DNA from: Salvator merianae
Lineage: Eukaryota; Chordata; Lepidosauria; Squamata; Teiidae
Reading direction: 5' to 3'
Assembly (NCBI GenBank): GCA_003586115.2
Contig: QVOM02000034.1
Coordinates: 106,048,462-106,112,461, forward strand
DNA length: 64,000 nt
Shown here: positions 35,118 through 47,352 of the stretch, one piece after another
Numbering within the stretch: the stretch's first letter is position 1
How the letters are laid out: every line of letters starts with the position of its first letter
Notes under the pieces: generated by a model
What the model was told of the DNA's origin: nothing
Seen by the model: the letters and a program-made list of their open reading frames with translations, nothing else
Database searches by the model: none
Made by a program: the position numbers and the translations under genes

Positions 35118-36130
35118 GGAATCTTTATTTATTTATTTGATTTCTATCCCGCCCTACACCCGAAGGCCCCAGGGCAGATCGCAATACATGTAAAAAAAAA
35201 AAAATTAAAACAGCATAAAAACAGATTAAAAACATTAAAAACAATACAATTTAAACCAATATAAAAACAGATTAAAAACAATAAAAATGGTCTATGACAG
35301 TACCAGCAGGGGAAAATAATAATAATAATAATTTCCCTTAGCCAAAGGCCAGGGTAAAGAGGTATGTCTTTAGTTGCCTTCGAAAGGCAAGCAACGGTGG
35401 TGCATGACGTACTTCAGAGGGGAGACCATTCCACAGTCTGGGAGCAATGACTGAGAAGGCCCTCTCACATGTCCCATCCCCTCTAACCACTGAAGGGGGC
35501 GGCAGAGACAAGAGGTCCTCAGTGCCAGATCTTAAGGTACGGGCAGGTCTGTAGGAGGAGGCGTTCCTTTAGATATTTGGGGCCCAAGTCATTTAGGGCC
35601 TTGAATGTTAACGTTAGCACCTTGAATAGGGCTTGGTAGCGAATAGGCAGCCAGTGCAGTTCTTTCAAGACTGGCATGATGTGCGACCGGCCAGCAGTGC
35701 CAGTCAGCAGTCTAGCTGCTGCATTCTGCACCAGCTGCAGCTTCCGAACCATCTTCAAAGGCAGACCCATGTAGAATGCATTACAGTAGTCTAACCTGGA
35801 AAGTACCAGAGCGTGGTTTACTGTGGCCAGACTGTTCACGTCCAGAAAGGGCCAAAGTTGACGAACCAGCCGAAGCTGGTGGTAGGCATTCTTGGCCACT
35901 GCTTCTACCTGAGCCTCAAGTGTCAACACAGAGTCAAAGAGCACTCCCAGATTACACACCTGTTCCTTCCAGGGCAGAGAAACCCCATCAAGAACAGGAT
36001 GCCTCCCTTCTTCATGGACAAGAAAGCCTTTAACACACACCACTTCCATCTTGTCTGGATTTAATTTCAATTTATTGGCCCTCATCCAGTCCATTACTGC
36101 CCCCAGGCACCTGTCAAGCACTTCAATTTT
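35118..36130 (-). mobile_element. 5'-truncated L2/CR1-type LINE nested in the + strand LINE
   Basis: On the minus strand an uninterrupted frame encodes the C-terminal part of a LINE ORF2: MRANKLKLNPDKMEVV, then GVLFDSVLTLEAQVEAVAK, LSRLDYCNAFYMGLP, LQLVQNAAARLLTGTAG, LKELHWLPIRYQALFKVLT and FKALNDLGPKYLKERL. This region follows the reverse transcriptase palm in L2/CR1 elements; the YADD part is absent. The 3' UTR (35118-35520, minus strand) ends with AAATAAATAAATAAAG near 35120. The open frame is over 200 codons without a stop, so this copy is younger than its host, whose frame is broken. Left and right breakpoints are estimated from where the host's sequence resumes (about 36130-36150). Confidence 0.8.
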
Positions 36131-38081
36131 GAATCTGAGTGATTTCTGAATGTTCTGGGGGATTTTCCAGTTGGCATGGAATGCTGAGGCTCTGGTCTCT
36201 CTATGGAATCGGGAGATGAGCAGGGCCATTGACACGATTGCTCCCAAGTGCTCTTGGCATACCTGTGGAGCCCATAAAGCACCTTGTATTCCACAGAGGT
36301 ATGGGTGAGGAGGGTTGAGCACAGGTTCTTTTGAGTGATGAATGGTCTTATATGATCAAGCCCAATGGAGCGAGAGATATGGCCTTCTAGTATGCTGTGA
36401 CAAATTCAAAGGACATTTTGAGGATAAAGTTTTTCAGATTAGATGCCACAGTTGGAAATAGTCCAGAGGAAGTGTCCAGAGAACTGTCTGGTCCAGTTAT
36501 TTTGGATCAGTTTCAGTTATTCTGGCCTGAGGATGTGGACAAGCTATTTGCCAGGGTTTGGCCAACTACATGCCCTCTGGATCCGTGCCCTTCTTGGCTG
36601 ATAAAAGCTAGCCAGGTAGGTGCAGGGTGCAATGAATACCTTTTTGAGGGATGAGGTGGTCCCATTGGCTCTTAAGGAGGCGGTGATGCACCCTGGATCC
36701 AGAAGAAGTAAACGTCCGGGACCAACATAGCCTTTTGGGGCAAGGTATTGGAGAGGACTGTGGCTGTTCAACAGCAGGCATGCTTGGAAGAAGCTGATTA
36801 TCTAGACCCGTTTCAATCTTGCTTCAGGCCTGGTTATGACATGGAAACCACCTTGGTCACCCTGGTTGATGACTTTCTCTGGGAGAAAGACAGGGGGAGT
36901 GCAACTATTTGGATTCTTTTGATATCCTTCTGGAAAGACTATGGAAATCAAAAGTTAGAGGCACTGTGCTGCAGTGATTCTGCTCCTATCTCCAAGGTCT
37001 ATGTCAGAGAGTAGTTGTAGGAGATTCCTGCTTGTCAGCCTGGGAATTCCCTTGTAAGATTTCTCAGGAGTCGATCTCATCTCCCATGCTTTTCAATATC
37101 TACATGAAGCCTCAGGGAGAGGTCATTGGGAGATCTGGAGTGAGGTGTCATCAATATGCAGATGACACTCAGGTCTATCTCTCTGTGCCATCTGAATCAG
37201 GAGTGTTTGAAATGTTTGACAGGCAGTAATGTGACTATAGGCAGTAATGGGCTGCATGGAGGCCAAGACTGTGAAACTGAATCCAGAAAAGATGGAGGTG
37301 CTGTGTGCCACAGGGTCTCAAGTCCATGAGGTTGGGAGGTATCTTGTCCTTGATGGGGTTGTAATGCCCTGGAAGGGGCAGGTGTGAAATCTGGGGGGAC
37401 TCTTGGACTGAGCAATGCTGCTCAAAGCTCAGGTGGAAGTAGTGGCTAAGAGCACATATTTCCAGCTCTGTCTGCTTTGCCAGCTATGGCCCCTTCTGGA
37501 TAGAGATGATCTGGCCACAGTAATCCATGCTCTGGTAACTTCTAGTTTGGACTCTTGTCCAATCTATTGCCTTTGAAGATAGTTCAGAAGCCACAGCTGG
37601 TGCAGATGCAGCAGCCTAACCGCTGACTGGAATAGTTGGCTGGATGCACATCACACTGATCTTAAAAGATCTGCACTGGCTGTCAGTTTGTTACCAAGCC
37701 CAGTTGAAGGCCCTAAATGGCTTGGGCCCCAAATATCTTAGAGGGACACCTTTTCCCATATCAACCTGCCCTGACCTTAAGATTTGCAGGGGAGGCCATC
37801 CTGGTTGTACCACCACCTTCAGTAGTTAAGGGGGTGGGCACCCGGGATAGGACCTTCTCAGTAGCCCCCAGACTATAGAATAATCTCCCTCCTGAGGTGC
37901 ATCATTCATAGATTCAGGAAAGCTATGAAGATGCTCTTATTTGCTCTGGCCTTTGGCTGAGGAACAGCTTCCCCACCCTTTGTTTAGACACTGTTATTGT
38001 TTTAATGTGTCCATTTTATACTATGTTTTTATTGTTGTAAACCACCCAGAGTTCTTCAGGATAGGACAGAAATGCAAACAG

Positions 38082-38089
38082 TAGATAGA

Positions 38090-38133
<44 letters not shown>

Positions 38134-38139
38134 TAGATA
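38082..38139. repeat. (GATA)n(GACA)n(GATA)n microsatellite
   Basis: A compound tetranucleotide array: about five GATA units, six GACA units, then GATA again. It directly follows the LINE 3' end (AATGCAAACA), a common place for microsatellites to start. Confidence 0.95.
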
Positions 38140-39728
38140 CTTGGTGTATTGAAGAGGAAAATGGAAGATTGGAGGGGGAGTGAATATAATGCCATTGATT
38201 TCATGATCATCATACTTCATTTTCTCGTTTTAATTTTTATGAGACACTGTAGAAGTGCTAAAACCAACAGACATTCATGACCCATAAGGATAAAATATGT
38301 AGCATGTTTTTATTAGCATCAGCTATATGGAAATGGAAACTTCAGGCTTGATTTACATTAATTTCTTCTTCATTTATGTGTGTGTTTCTGGAAAAGCTCA
38401 TGATGGTTTAAATTTGAACTGTTATTTGTTTCTGGTTGATGATAATTTTGGAAAAAACTCTTACAGATTCCTTAGTTTGAAGTTCGTGCTTTTGCAAAAG
38501 CTGAGTAAGGTTGTTGGCAAAGGTTTCTGAGTTCCAACCTTGATATATGCTTGGGAGGCTCAGAGATGCCTATCTCAAAGGAAATAGTTGCTTTTTGAAT
38601 CTGAAAATTCTTATCTACTCCGTCTAAAATCCAAGCTGACAAAGCCCAGTCTACCTTTTCATTCGATTTTCCATATCCTAACAAATTAAATGCCTATTCA
38701 TACTTTGCACGAACCTGGCACAAATTCCCAGAACTTCTGTGAATAGATGGGGTTCATCTTACGGAGATTTTTCAGAAGCATTTGGGGTTAAGTGAACAGA
38801 GGAGGTTATTAACATTATTATTTTAGAGTAAGGAGTGAAATGCTTTTAAAGGTCAGTTTTAAAATAGTCCTGATAGCTGCATTTCATTCCCTCTAATTAC
38901 CAGCTGAAATGGGTTGTGGCGGTGATGCGGCTCTAGTATTGCTCTGGAATTGCGAGTTTGGTAGTTCTTTCAGCATGATTACACCCAGGTGCCCTATGTT
39001 AATCGTGTGGCACCCAGAAAGCCAGCTAGTATGCCAAAAAGCTGGGGGTAAGAATGTGCCGAAGTTTATTTCTTATGAACTGCTTAGAGATGGCTGGGAC
39101 TGTTAAGTGCAACCCTGGGCTGTCCTCGGCACCTGTAGCACAAGCAAGTCAGTCCCATTGAAAAGGTTCAGGGGACTCACTTTCGCTGGAGGTGCAGCCA
39201 TTGCCATTATCACACTCTCTGTGGGTGGGGCAGCATCGCGCTGGTGCACAGCATCATTGTGTACACACAGGCATCCTCTGAGGCACTTTATGCCTACGTG
39301 ATGATGTGTGATGCATCCCCAACTGTGGAGAGGGCAATAATGGCAGTGGCTGCACTTTGGTAAAGGTGAGTTTCCCACACCTTGGAATGGGACTCACCTA
39401 CTCATGAATTGCTGCAGGTGCTGTGGAGAGCCCGCGGTGGTTGTTTTGAGGCACCTGATAGTGCCAGTTCTTCTAAGCTTCTCAACAAACTGCAGTTCAG
39501 CACATGTCTAGCTGCGGACAGAATACAGGAAGGGCAACAGCCACAGTATAAGTGTCATAAATTCTGAAGTGTGTCTATCAAGAGCTTAGTATTGTGTGAT
39601 GTTGGGAACGGTGATAACATCATACACTTCTGCTATGATTCTGCCTTCTGACAAGTTTCTAACAGAACGTTCCCAAGCAGTGAACATTCTAGTGAAATCT
39701 AGCTAATGCAAGAGGTGATGGCACCACA

Positions 39729-40035
39729 GGAACATAAGAAGAACCTTGCTGTATCAGGCCATGGCCCATTAAGCCCAGCATCACAGGTCTCACATTGACC
39801 CACCAATTGCTTCTGGCATTCTCAAGCAGAAGATGAAGATAAAGATGTCACTCAGAAGCATCCTACCTGTCTCTCCAACCTGGAGGCAATATCTAGGCAT
39901 CTGTTCTAGTAAGCTATTGACACACCTGTCTTTTATGAATTCGTCTAAACCTTTCTTAAAGCTATCCAGTTTGGTTTCTGTCAGCACCCCTCTGGTAGTA
40001 AATTCCATAGACCAATTACCCTCTGGAGACTGGCA
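39729..40035 (+). repeat. Dispersed repeat group J, ~300 bp
   Basis: Starts GAACATAAGAAGAACCTTGC, TATCAGGCCATGGCCCATTA, then AAGCAGAAGATGAAGATAAA and GTCTAAACCTTTCTTAAAGC, TAGTAAATTCCATAGACCAA. Known as a common interspersed sequence in reptile genomes; class not assigned here. Related copies lie at 50782, 61023 and 61351. Confidence 0.65.
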
Positions 40036-40519
40036 GTGACAATTTTCAAGACAAAAAATTAACATGCAGTTGGATAGCACAAATTGGAGGAACTGTTTGG
40101 AAAAATTAAGAGCACTGACTGGTCTTTCAAATTTGGAGTAGTTTAAATAGATTCTCTGGTCAAGAGGACCTAGTGGAGAAGGTTCTTGTCTGCTGCCAGT
40201 GACTGCACAGGATGGCGAATAACTTCTCCAAGTTGCTCAGCACAGTGTGGTAGAGTGACCTCTCTGAGCGTGGTAGGAACTGAAGCATCTCCACTGGTTT
40301 CTGTGCTGCTCTGGGAAATCAAAAAGTTTTCATTTTTAGAATCTTGGGCCATACCCACAGGGCTGAAATCAGGAGTCTTCTGGGAAGCTGGATAGACAAA
40401 CGCTTCTTCCCCCTTTGGCCCCTAAGATTCCCAGAGGAGCCTTTACTAAATTCAACCCCAGGCCTCCACACACACATGAGTCTGCAGCCGGAATGCAGCT
40501 GCAGTTGCTGTAGTGGACA

Positions 40520-40915
40520 GAAACTCTGGTGCATTTCCACCAGCACTGCCAGTTACTGGACATAGTTTTGGTTGGCTTGGGGGGCTGTTGCGAGGGCTCC
40601 AACAGCCATTCAGCAGTGCAGTTTGGTGTGCTGCCGAAATGGGTCCCTCTGCTAAACTGGCCCTCCCTGAGCTGCGCAGCTTTGTGGGCTTGTTTACTCA
40701 TGAATAGACCACAGTAGACCTCTTTTAAAAGGTCTGCCGCTGTCCCAGTCCAGATGACCAGTTTGGACTGTTTTAGGCATGCTCTGCTCTGTCCAGTGTG
40801 GACAGAGCAGTATAGCAGGGGGTGTGGCTTCTCTGTTCTGCACCAGAGTGCAGGAAAGGGAGACCCAGAATGGATCTAGGTCTCATACTGTACCACACTG
40901 AGTGCGTAAAGGCCC
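40520..40915 (+). mobile_element. Group B MITE copy, left end lost
   Basis: Contains CAGTGCAGTTTGGTGTGCTG, CCGAAATGGGTCCCTCTGCT, AGACCTCTTTTAAAAGGTCT (a hairpin) and TCTGTCCAGTGTGGACAGAG, then the right terminus GTGCGTAAAGGCCC. Order matches the copy at 32162. A left terminus was not found, though related sequence may begin further left. Confidence 0.6.
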
Positions 40916-41840
40916 TGCATGTTTGGTCAAATCGCAGAAAGTGTACGCATTGCCAGATATGTAGATCCAGGGAATGAAATCAAAGGAGTTCTATTAAGAC
41001 CAGCACAGTATTTTTTCAGGATTCTTATAAGGCAACAACTATGTATATGTGGGGTTTTATAAAGGAACTGACATAGGATGTACATCATCTTATGTTCCTG
41101 TTGCTGATGAGGACTTGAGGAGTATCTTTTATGTCTTAGGAGTACAGTAATACATTTCTTACCCTAAGAGATCCATAGTTTAGTAGCAATGGAACAATAA
41201 TCGGTAACCTACAACCTGGATGTATTGTTTTTTTCAAAAGAAGCAAGTAAATGATCAGCAGTGTTTCTGCAATTCATAGCAGCTCAATATTTTATGAAAA
41301 TGTTCTTATATTTGCATAAGGAATTAATTGTACATCCTGTTTTCAGAATGTAGATAAAATAAATAGAAGATTTCTTAGTGGAAATATTGCAGAAGGCATT
41401 TATAGGAAGCAACAGTTAGGAATTTTATCCCACCCATAAAGTTCAGCAGCATGCTTGAAGATATCAAATGCCAAATGGCATATCACATAATACTAATGAA
41501 TTGAACCTGAGTGATATTTTGTGAGTAGGATGACATCTCCAGAGCTGTTCAAAATCAGTTCAGTTTGTTCTTATCTTTGAACATTTTCAACACTATTATT
41601 CCCTGTCATAGCTTGGCATTAAATCCATATATGCCGATCTTTTGGTTCAGTCAGAAAATGCTAAAAATGTAATGCAAGAACCAACAAAAGACCTGTTTTC
41701 ATAAGGCATATTCACGTGGATGGAGGAGGAAATGAGAAAAAATGGCTAATTTAATAAGTGTGAAAATGGTGGCCAATTTCCAGGCTTACAATGCATAGAT
41801 TTTCAGGAATGTTTTGGATGTGTTATACACTAAATATTAA

Positions 41841-41978
41841 GACTGCACCGAGACATCACTTATTTATTCTACTATATTTGGATATTCTGGAATAAAGCTT
41901 GGATATTCCAGAATATTCCTGCTTTATTCCAGAATATCCAAATATAGTGGAATAAGTAAGCGACATCTGGACGCAGCC
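41841..41978. mobile_element. Group F palindromic MITE (138 bp)
   Basis: Starts GACTGCACCGAGACATCACT and ends ACATCTGGACGCAGCC, flanked by TAA on both sides (41838-41840 and 41979-41981). The whole element is a near-palindrome, with arms holding TATTTGGATATTCTGGAATA and TATTCCAGAATATCCAAATA. No coding capacity. Confidence 0.85.
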
Positions 41979-43262
41979 TAAGTCATTACCTAGGGGCAAG
42001 AATGTTGATAAATGCATGAAGTTGAAGCACTTTATGGGATATGAGATTGAAGTATTAAAGTAGGAGTCACCTGAAATGGACATTATATAACAGTTATGCA
42101 AGACCTACCAAGCCAGCCATTGTGTACAGGGCAGATGGGCTATGAGGCCTGTGGAGATTTTCTATTGATTAAACAAGCAGCTATCATGTTTCAATTTTTG
42201 TTGAATGCCCCATAAACCTTACCTTCTCCAACCCAGTGCAGTATTTATACAGTTACAACTACAGAAGTTTAGGGAAAGCGACCCTGTCCCAGCCATTGAA
42301 TTTACATCGCAAAGGGAGCTGATCTTGAATATTTCCCTGGAATCCATTTATTCTATTAAGCAAGGTCTGGACAGCTGCCTCTTGGCCTTTAGACAGCATT
42401 TTTGATAGCGGCATCGTGACAAGATTTGTCATTTATTTACCTGCTAGGCCCTGTGTTGCAGCTTGCGGGGACCTACCGCCTGCCTTTAAACTGATTAGAC
42501 TGAGAAGAGGAGGAAGCATGGAGCAATACCATCTCTGGAGATGAAGAGATGCTCTACCTCAGGCTGTGCGCTCAGGCATGGGATGGCTGAAGATTGTAAT
42601 GTGCTTTACTGCTGCTTGTTTGCACAGTAAACAGAGGCATGATAAATTAAAGGCTAAGATTACTTTAGTGTTTTAGCTTTTTTTTCTTTTCTTTTTGCCC
42701 AGGATGAGTGAATGCATTTTCAGATGCCTATTAGCAGAGGGGTTCGACTGTCCCAGAAATATAGAATGATTTTCATCCTCTTTTTTTATAAACAGAAGTG
42801 AAGAAGCAGTTGTAAGCTTGAAGTATTCTTCTTTGTAGATGGGTTATAAGGCTAAATTTCCACCCTCCTTTTTGTTTAAAAAACTATCTTAATATGTAAA
42901 CTCTAACATTCCTTAAAATAGATAGTTGATTTTAGTGTTATTATTATGCATCATTGCAGGCTTAATGCCCTTAACACTCAGTCTGTACACAGACCTGATG
43001 GAGTTACTACAGCTTCTGTGATCAGATACGGAACAATACATGCCCTGAACCTGTAAACTGTGCATATCCTCTTTTTTCATTCTTTTGTTATCGTCAAGTG
43101 AGGCATTTGGTTATACGGATTCACCAACAGTTGCTGTTTGTTATGCACTGTGTTCTACAAATGGGATCTGATCCTGAGTTGCCCTTCTTTGTATAGGCCT
43201 TCAGTCAACAGAGGCTTCAATTGGTGAAAGGGCTGGGTGAGTAACTTGCTTCCCACTGATAT

Positions 43263-43400
43263 GGACCTGTTCACACATTCCACCATGGAATGTTCATCAG
43301 CGAATATTCCACAGTGGAACAGACCACACAGCGTGGACACCACCCACACTGGGTCACTGGGAAGAGAGCACCACTTTCATGGGAAATGAAAGAGCATGCT
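43263..43400 (+). mobile_element. Group D left end fragment
   Basis: GGACCTGTTCACACATTCCA, then TTCCACCATGGAATGTTC and ATATTCCACAGTGGAACAG, which form an imperfect foldback like that in the group D copy at 5534. ACCACACAGCGTGGACACC follows in group D order. The rest is missing or diverged. Confidence 0.5.
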
Positions 43401-44592
43401 CAGACAGTGTACAAAATATTAGAACAAAAAAGGCTTTTAGCTCCAGCATGTCATAAAACATGTCTTGCAGATTGCCTTCAAAAGGAAACACAAAGGCTGG
43501 GGACTGAATAATAGATCTTGTCACTCCATGTTTTATAAAATGCTTTTTTTGTATAGGCTTCTCCTTGCTGAAACATAGACTGTGTCTCCATGTACCATTC
43601 CTGGCTCCTGTGGGCACAGCTTTGGGCTAAAAAGGGCTGAGGAGTGTGAAGGATTTTGTGATCCTAATCACTAACAATACATCTGAGACGTTAAAGTAAA
43701 TAATACTTGCCTATGATTGTTTATAAGTTAAAGACTGGGCTGCTTTGTATTAGTCATGATTACTGCATGCATCAAGGAGAACAGCCCCTGAAATGCCATA
43801 TCTGCATTGCTTTTCCTGGATTTTAGTGACTCTGTGGTTAGATCAAGATTACATTTGTGTGTATGCAAGTCCCAGATTTGAATCTTACTCTGTTTTGTGC
43901 AATTTTGCTTGATGCTCCTACATTCTACCTACATTCATTATACATTTTGCTATACACTGCAAGTCACTTCCTGGACAAAATGCTCTGAATTGCCAATGTT
44001 GATAACATTGTTGATAACATTTCCCACTCTGTCCAGATTGTTACTGCTAGCAGATATCTGTGGAAATCATTTGTGGTATTTGTTATTCAGTTACTTTGCC
44101 TGACTATTTTAATACTGTCATTCTGAAGAATGTATTTCTTAAATAAAATAGGAAAAAATGTAAAAAAAAAACCCCTTTTTAAAGACAGCAACAAAACCAG
44201 TTGCACAGTAGGAAATGTTTTTTTCCTTTTACCTCAGAATGACTTGTTATTTTCCCCAGCAGGGAAAAAGTGTTTAGGAGGAAATTAAACAGGACATTTT
44301 GTGTCTGTCTGAACAAGTCAGAAGCGAAGAGAACAAGGAGATGCAACCTTATGGGCCTCAAGGGAAGGCTCACTATAATGAACTAGAAATTTGTCTCAAT
44401 TGTTACTGCTTTTATTCTTGGAGGTCTTACCTTATAAGCTAGTATCCATGTACAAAAAGGATGGCCCTAGTTTACAAAAATCACAAAGGACCATGCTTTA
44501 TACAGGTGGCTATTTTTGTGGAGCAAAGCCTGTCAGCACATAACTGGATTTCTTCAAAGTGCCAACAGATGGCAAGAATGAAGACACTTAGG

Positions 44593-45353
44593 CCCTTTCT
44601 GCACTTGGGCTTATTGTGGATTATATCCCAGAATAGCGACCTGCTATCCACATGCTAGTGAAAACTATGAAAAGTCTTGCTCAGGGCCTATCTGAGGGCC
44701 TGTTCGCACTGAGCTCGCTAGACCGTTCCCAGTAGTTGGCTTCAGACTGGAGAGGTTGGAGAACGCTGGCTGCCCTTTGCACTCCCAGCCAGAGGAACGG
44801 ACCCGAAGCCGACCAGCAGAGGGAACAGTGCGGATGGCATCTGCTAGTTAGATACCCCACTCCGTACCATCGAGCTCCACTTCGTAACCAGAGGGCTCCT
44901 TACGGAGCCGGCTTCGTAACGGCAGCTAGGCTGCCATGCCCAAAGGGCTATCCCAGGCACGAAGCTCCGGACCGGGGTATGAAGCTCCGGACTGGGGTAT
45001 GAAGCTCCGGACCATGCATGCGCAGCCGCGCCAGCCCTGCCCCGCCACCATTTCAAACGCGGACGGGAGTGCGAAAGCACCTACCCTGATCTTCACTCCA
45101 TCGCGCAAGTTGGAATGAAGACAAGCTTTTACTTGTCTAGCCTTACCCAGGATCAGGTACGAATCGGGTATGATGTGGTTCGGATTGGGTGAGGTGTGCG
45201 CCCGCGGCAATGCAAAGCCTCCGTTCCAGCGAACGGACAAGAACGGACTACTGCTGTAGTGCGAACAGGCCCTTTGTCTGCACTAGCATGCAGATGGCAG
45301 GTCCCTATTCTGAGAATAATCTGGAATAAATCCAGGTGCAGAAAGGGCCTTAG
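44593..45353. mobile_element. Group A MITE split by a group C MITE
   Basis: The left part starts GGCCCTTTCTGCACTTGGGC and the right part ends GGTGCAGAAAGGGCC. TTA lies directly on both sides. The group A sequence is interrupted at the centre, after GGGCCTATCTGA, by a group C element and resumes with TTTGTCTGCACTAGCATGC. Without the insert it would be about 185 bp, as for the other A copies. Confidence 0.8.
44696..45272. mobile_element. Group C MITE (577 bp) inside group A
   Basis: Starts GGGCCTGTTCGCACTGAGCT and ends GTGCGAACAGGCCC. The flanks TGA and TTT are not identical, but the host is three bases longer than the intact A pattern at this point, as a mutated 3-bp duplication would leave. 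The CpG-rich body has three units of GAAGCTCCGGACCGGGGTAT at 44961-45013. Confidence 0.8.
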
Positions 45354-45794
45354 TGCTTTTTAGGTACTCCATACTCAAACCTTAAACACAGAGTGTCAAA
45401 AAGGTGCACTGCTACTGGTTATTAGGGGTGTGCAAAATACTGTTTTGAAAGCTTAATGAAGTGTTCAAAACAGCCACATTCCTATTACGTAAGGGATACA
45501 TTTGCTAAGTGGATCACCTCGTCAGTGCAGCCCTAGAGCAAGGTTTTTCGCTAACACTACTCCAGGCTGCCTGCCCCCGGCCTTTTTAAGAGCTTGGAGA
45601 AGTCAGGGCTGCCTATTGCTGCATCAGGCTGTTTGATGACATCATCACATAACCTGATGTGATTTGGGGCCTCCCGAGACTTCCTTCTGTTCCTGCAAAT
45701 AATAATAAAAAAATCATTGCTTATTGTTTCTAATCCTTGGTGGGACTGATGAAAGCTGCGGCAAGCCCAAAATCATGTTGGGTTGTGTGATTAT

Positions 45795-46069
45795 GTGCCT
45801 TTCTACACTGCCTTGCCGTGATCTGAGCCGCTGGGTCTGGATGAGCAAGGGCTATTGGTCTGGACCATAGCAAGACACGTTCTGTAACAGCAGTGTCAGC
45901 ACAACGGCACTGATCCTGACCTGGACCTGAAGCTAGCATGAGCCCCCCTGATGTGGATTATACTCTCTCCTGTGTGGAGAAACCATTCTAGCAGTGGGCA
46001 CACTAATCTGCAGAAGGGAGGCCCTTAATGCGCATGCTGGTAGGGAATACTACAAGTGCAGAAAGGTCC
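45795..46069. mobile_element. MITE with group termini (275 bp)
   Basis: Starts GTGCCTTTCTACACTGCCTT and ends GTGCAGAAAGGTCC, flanked by TAT on both sides (45792-45794 and 46070-46072). The interior has CTGGGTCTGGATGAGCAAGG and GACCTGAAGCTAGCATGAGC, loosely like a shortened group B. No coding capacity. Confidence 0.7.
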
Positions 46070-46829
46070 TATGTCATCTAAGATTGCAGTATAGCAACAG
46101 GCAGCCCTGCCCCCTCCAGTCTCAGGAAAAGGCCAGGAGTGCCAGCCAGAAGCCAAGTGTGTTGAGATCAATTGCACACTTTACTCTAGGGCTGGGTATG
46201 CTAGGTGTTCTACCTAGCAGACTCAGTCCTCATGAAAAAGAGTTGTGTCCATTTTGAACGTATTGTAAAGCATTCAGAAGGGCACCCTGTTTGCTATTCA
46301 TCTGTAATGAAGAGCCACCTGTAGGTATAATTTGGATTGGTCTGGATCAGATTACCATGCACCCAGTGCATAAGATTATCCCATGTTAAGGTGTCATTAG
46401 CTTGTTTTTTGTAAGCCCGTTGCAATTAGTTGCAAAGTGGCGGCTTTTCAAAGAGTGTTTCCTGGTTGCAGTCTGGACCAGTTCCCAAAGGCAAGGATGG
46501 AAGCAGTGGCTAAAAGCAACTTGGGAACCGATCCCATCCCCTTTCCACCTATGTCAGCACAGCTGCTGCAGGTTTTGCCTCCCTGGAACATGTTTCATTC
46601 TTCCCATAGGCTCTTCCAGAGGCATCTGATTGCATACAAATATTGCTTAATTTGGCACCAGGGTACTCACCATGAGTAGAGTAGAGTAGAGGTAACCTGC
46701 ACTTTTTTCTCTACTCTCTTTCTTCTCATTTCCACCTACCGTAGATGCACCTTGTGCTATTTAACAGAAGTAAGGGCTAATATTCCAACAATCCATGTGT
46801 AGCCAACTAGTAGGATAGATATAGGTATT

Positions 46830-46955
46830 GTTATTGTTTGATAATTTTATTGCTCTTTTGTACTTTGTTTTTTCAAATTTTGGTTCACTACTTTGGAGCC
46901 ATGGCACAAGGCTGTATATAAATCTTAAATCAAATAAATAAAAATAAAATTCTAA
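46830..46955 (+). mobile_element. LINE 3'-end fragment
   Basis: ATTATTGTTTGATAATTTTAT, then CACAAGGCTGTATATAAATC and TCAAATAAATAAAAATAAAA, the usual look of an L2/RTE-type 3' end. A similar tail lies at 47190-47290 (GGTATATAACTGTTCTAAATA). No coding remnant is clear. Confidence 0.45.
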
Positions 46956-47289
46956 AATCCCTCAGATCGTTGTCTTGAAGGCTTCAAAGAAGTTCTTGTC
47001 TTGGCAAACAATTCCAAGGAATGCGCCTTCTTCCATTCAGGCCCACCCTATCCCTGATTTCTGCCAGTGAGCCTCTCCCAGTTGAACTGTTGCCTGCAGA
47101 GATCCCTTTAGAGGAGGTTGACTTGGACTTTCAGTATCTAAGGAAAATACATTTTTATAGTCAGGAGTTTGCTGCTGGGTGATTAAATCACTTGACTGGC
47201 TATTGATTACTGGGCTGCCCTGTGACTTACTGTTGCCTTAAGATTCACAATGGAGAGTGGTATATAACTGTTCTAAATAAAAATAAGCA

Positions 47290-47312
47290 AAAGATGTGTT
47301 TCCTATATATAG

Positions 47313-47352
<40 letters not shown>

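Larger units (their letters stand above)
33800..38075 (+). mobile_element. L2/CR1-type LINE, decayed, interrupted by a second LINE
   Basis: A long non-LTR retrotransposon on the + strand. At 34435-34670 a frame reads LIVLLLNATSVQNKTSVIHY and later GADLACITDTRVDE and PSLTQLCPPGC, the start of an apurinic-type endonuclease domain. The reverse transcriptase is spread over 36400-37600 in broken frames: LDPFQSCFRPGYDMETTL near 36810, then SSPMLFNIYMKP and the catalytic QYADDTQVYL (YADD at 37155-37166), then KLNPEKMEVLC. The 3' end (TAAACCACCCAGAGTTCTTC) runs into a tetranucleotide repeat. Stops and frameshifts are frequent, so it is dead. The left edge is approximate, as its 5' region has no firm landmark. 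A reversed LINE lies inside at about 35118-36130. Confidence 0.8.

Noticed and set aside
35519..36322. 267-codon minus-strand open frame as a host gene
   Set aside because: Its core is the C-terminal part of an L2/CR1-type reverse transcriptase polyprotein; the first ~60 residues are translated host-LINE sequence in the wrong strand.
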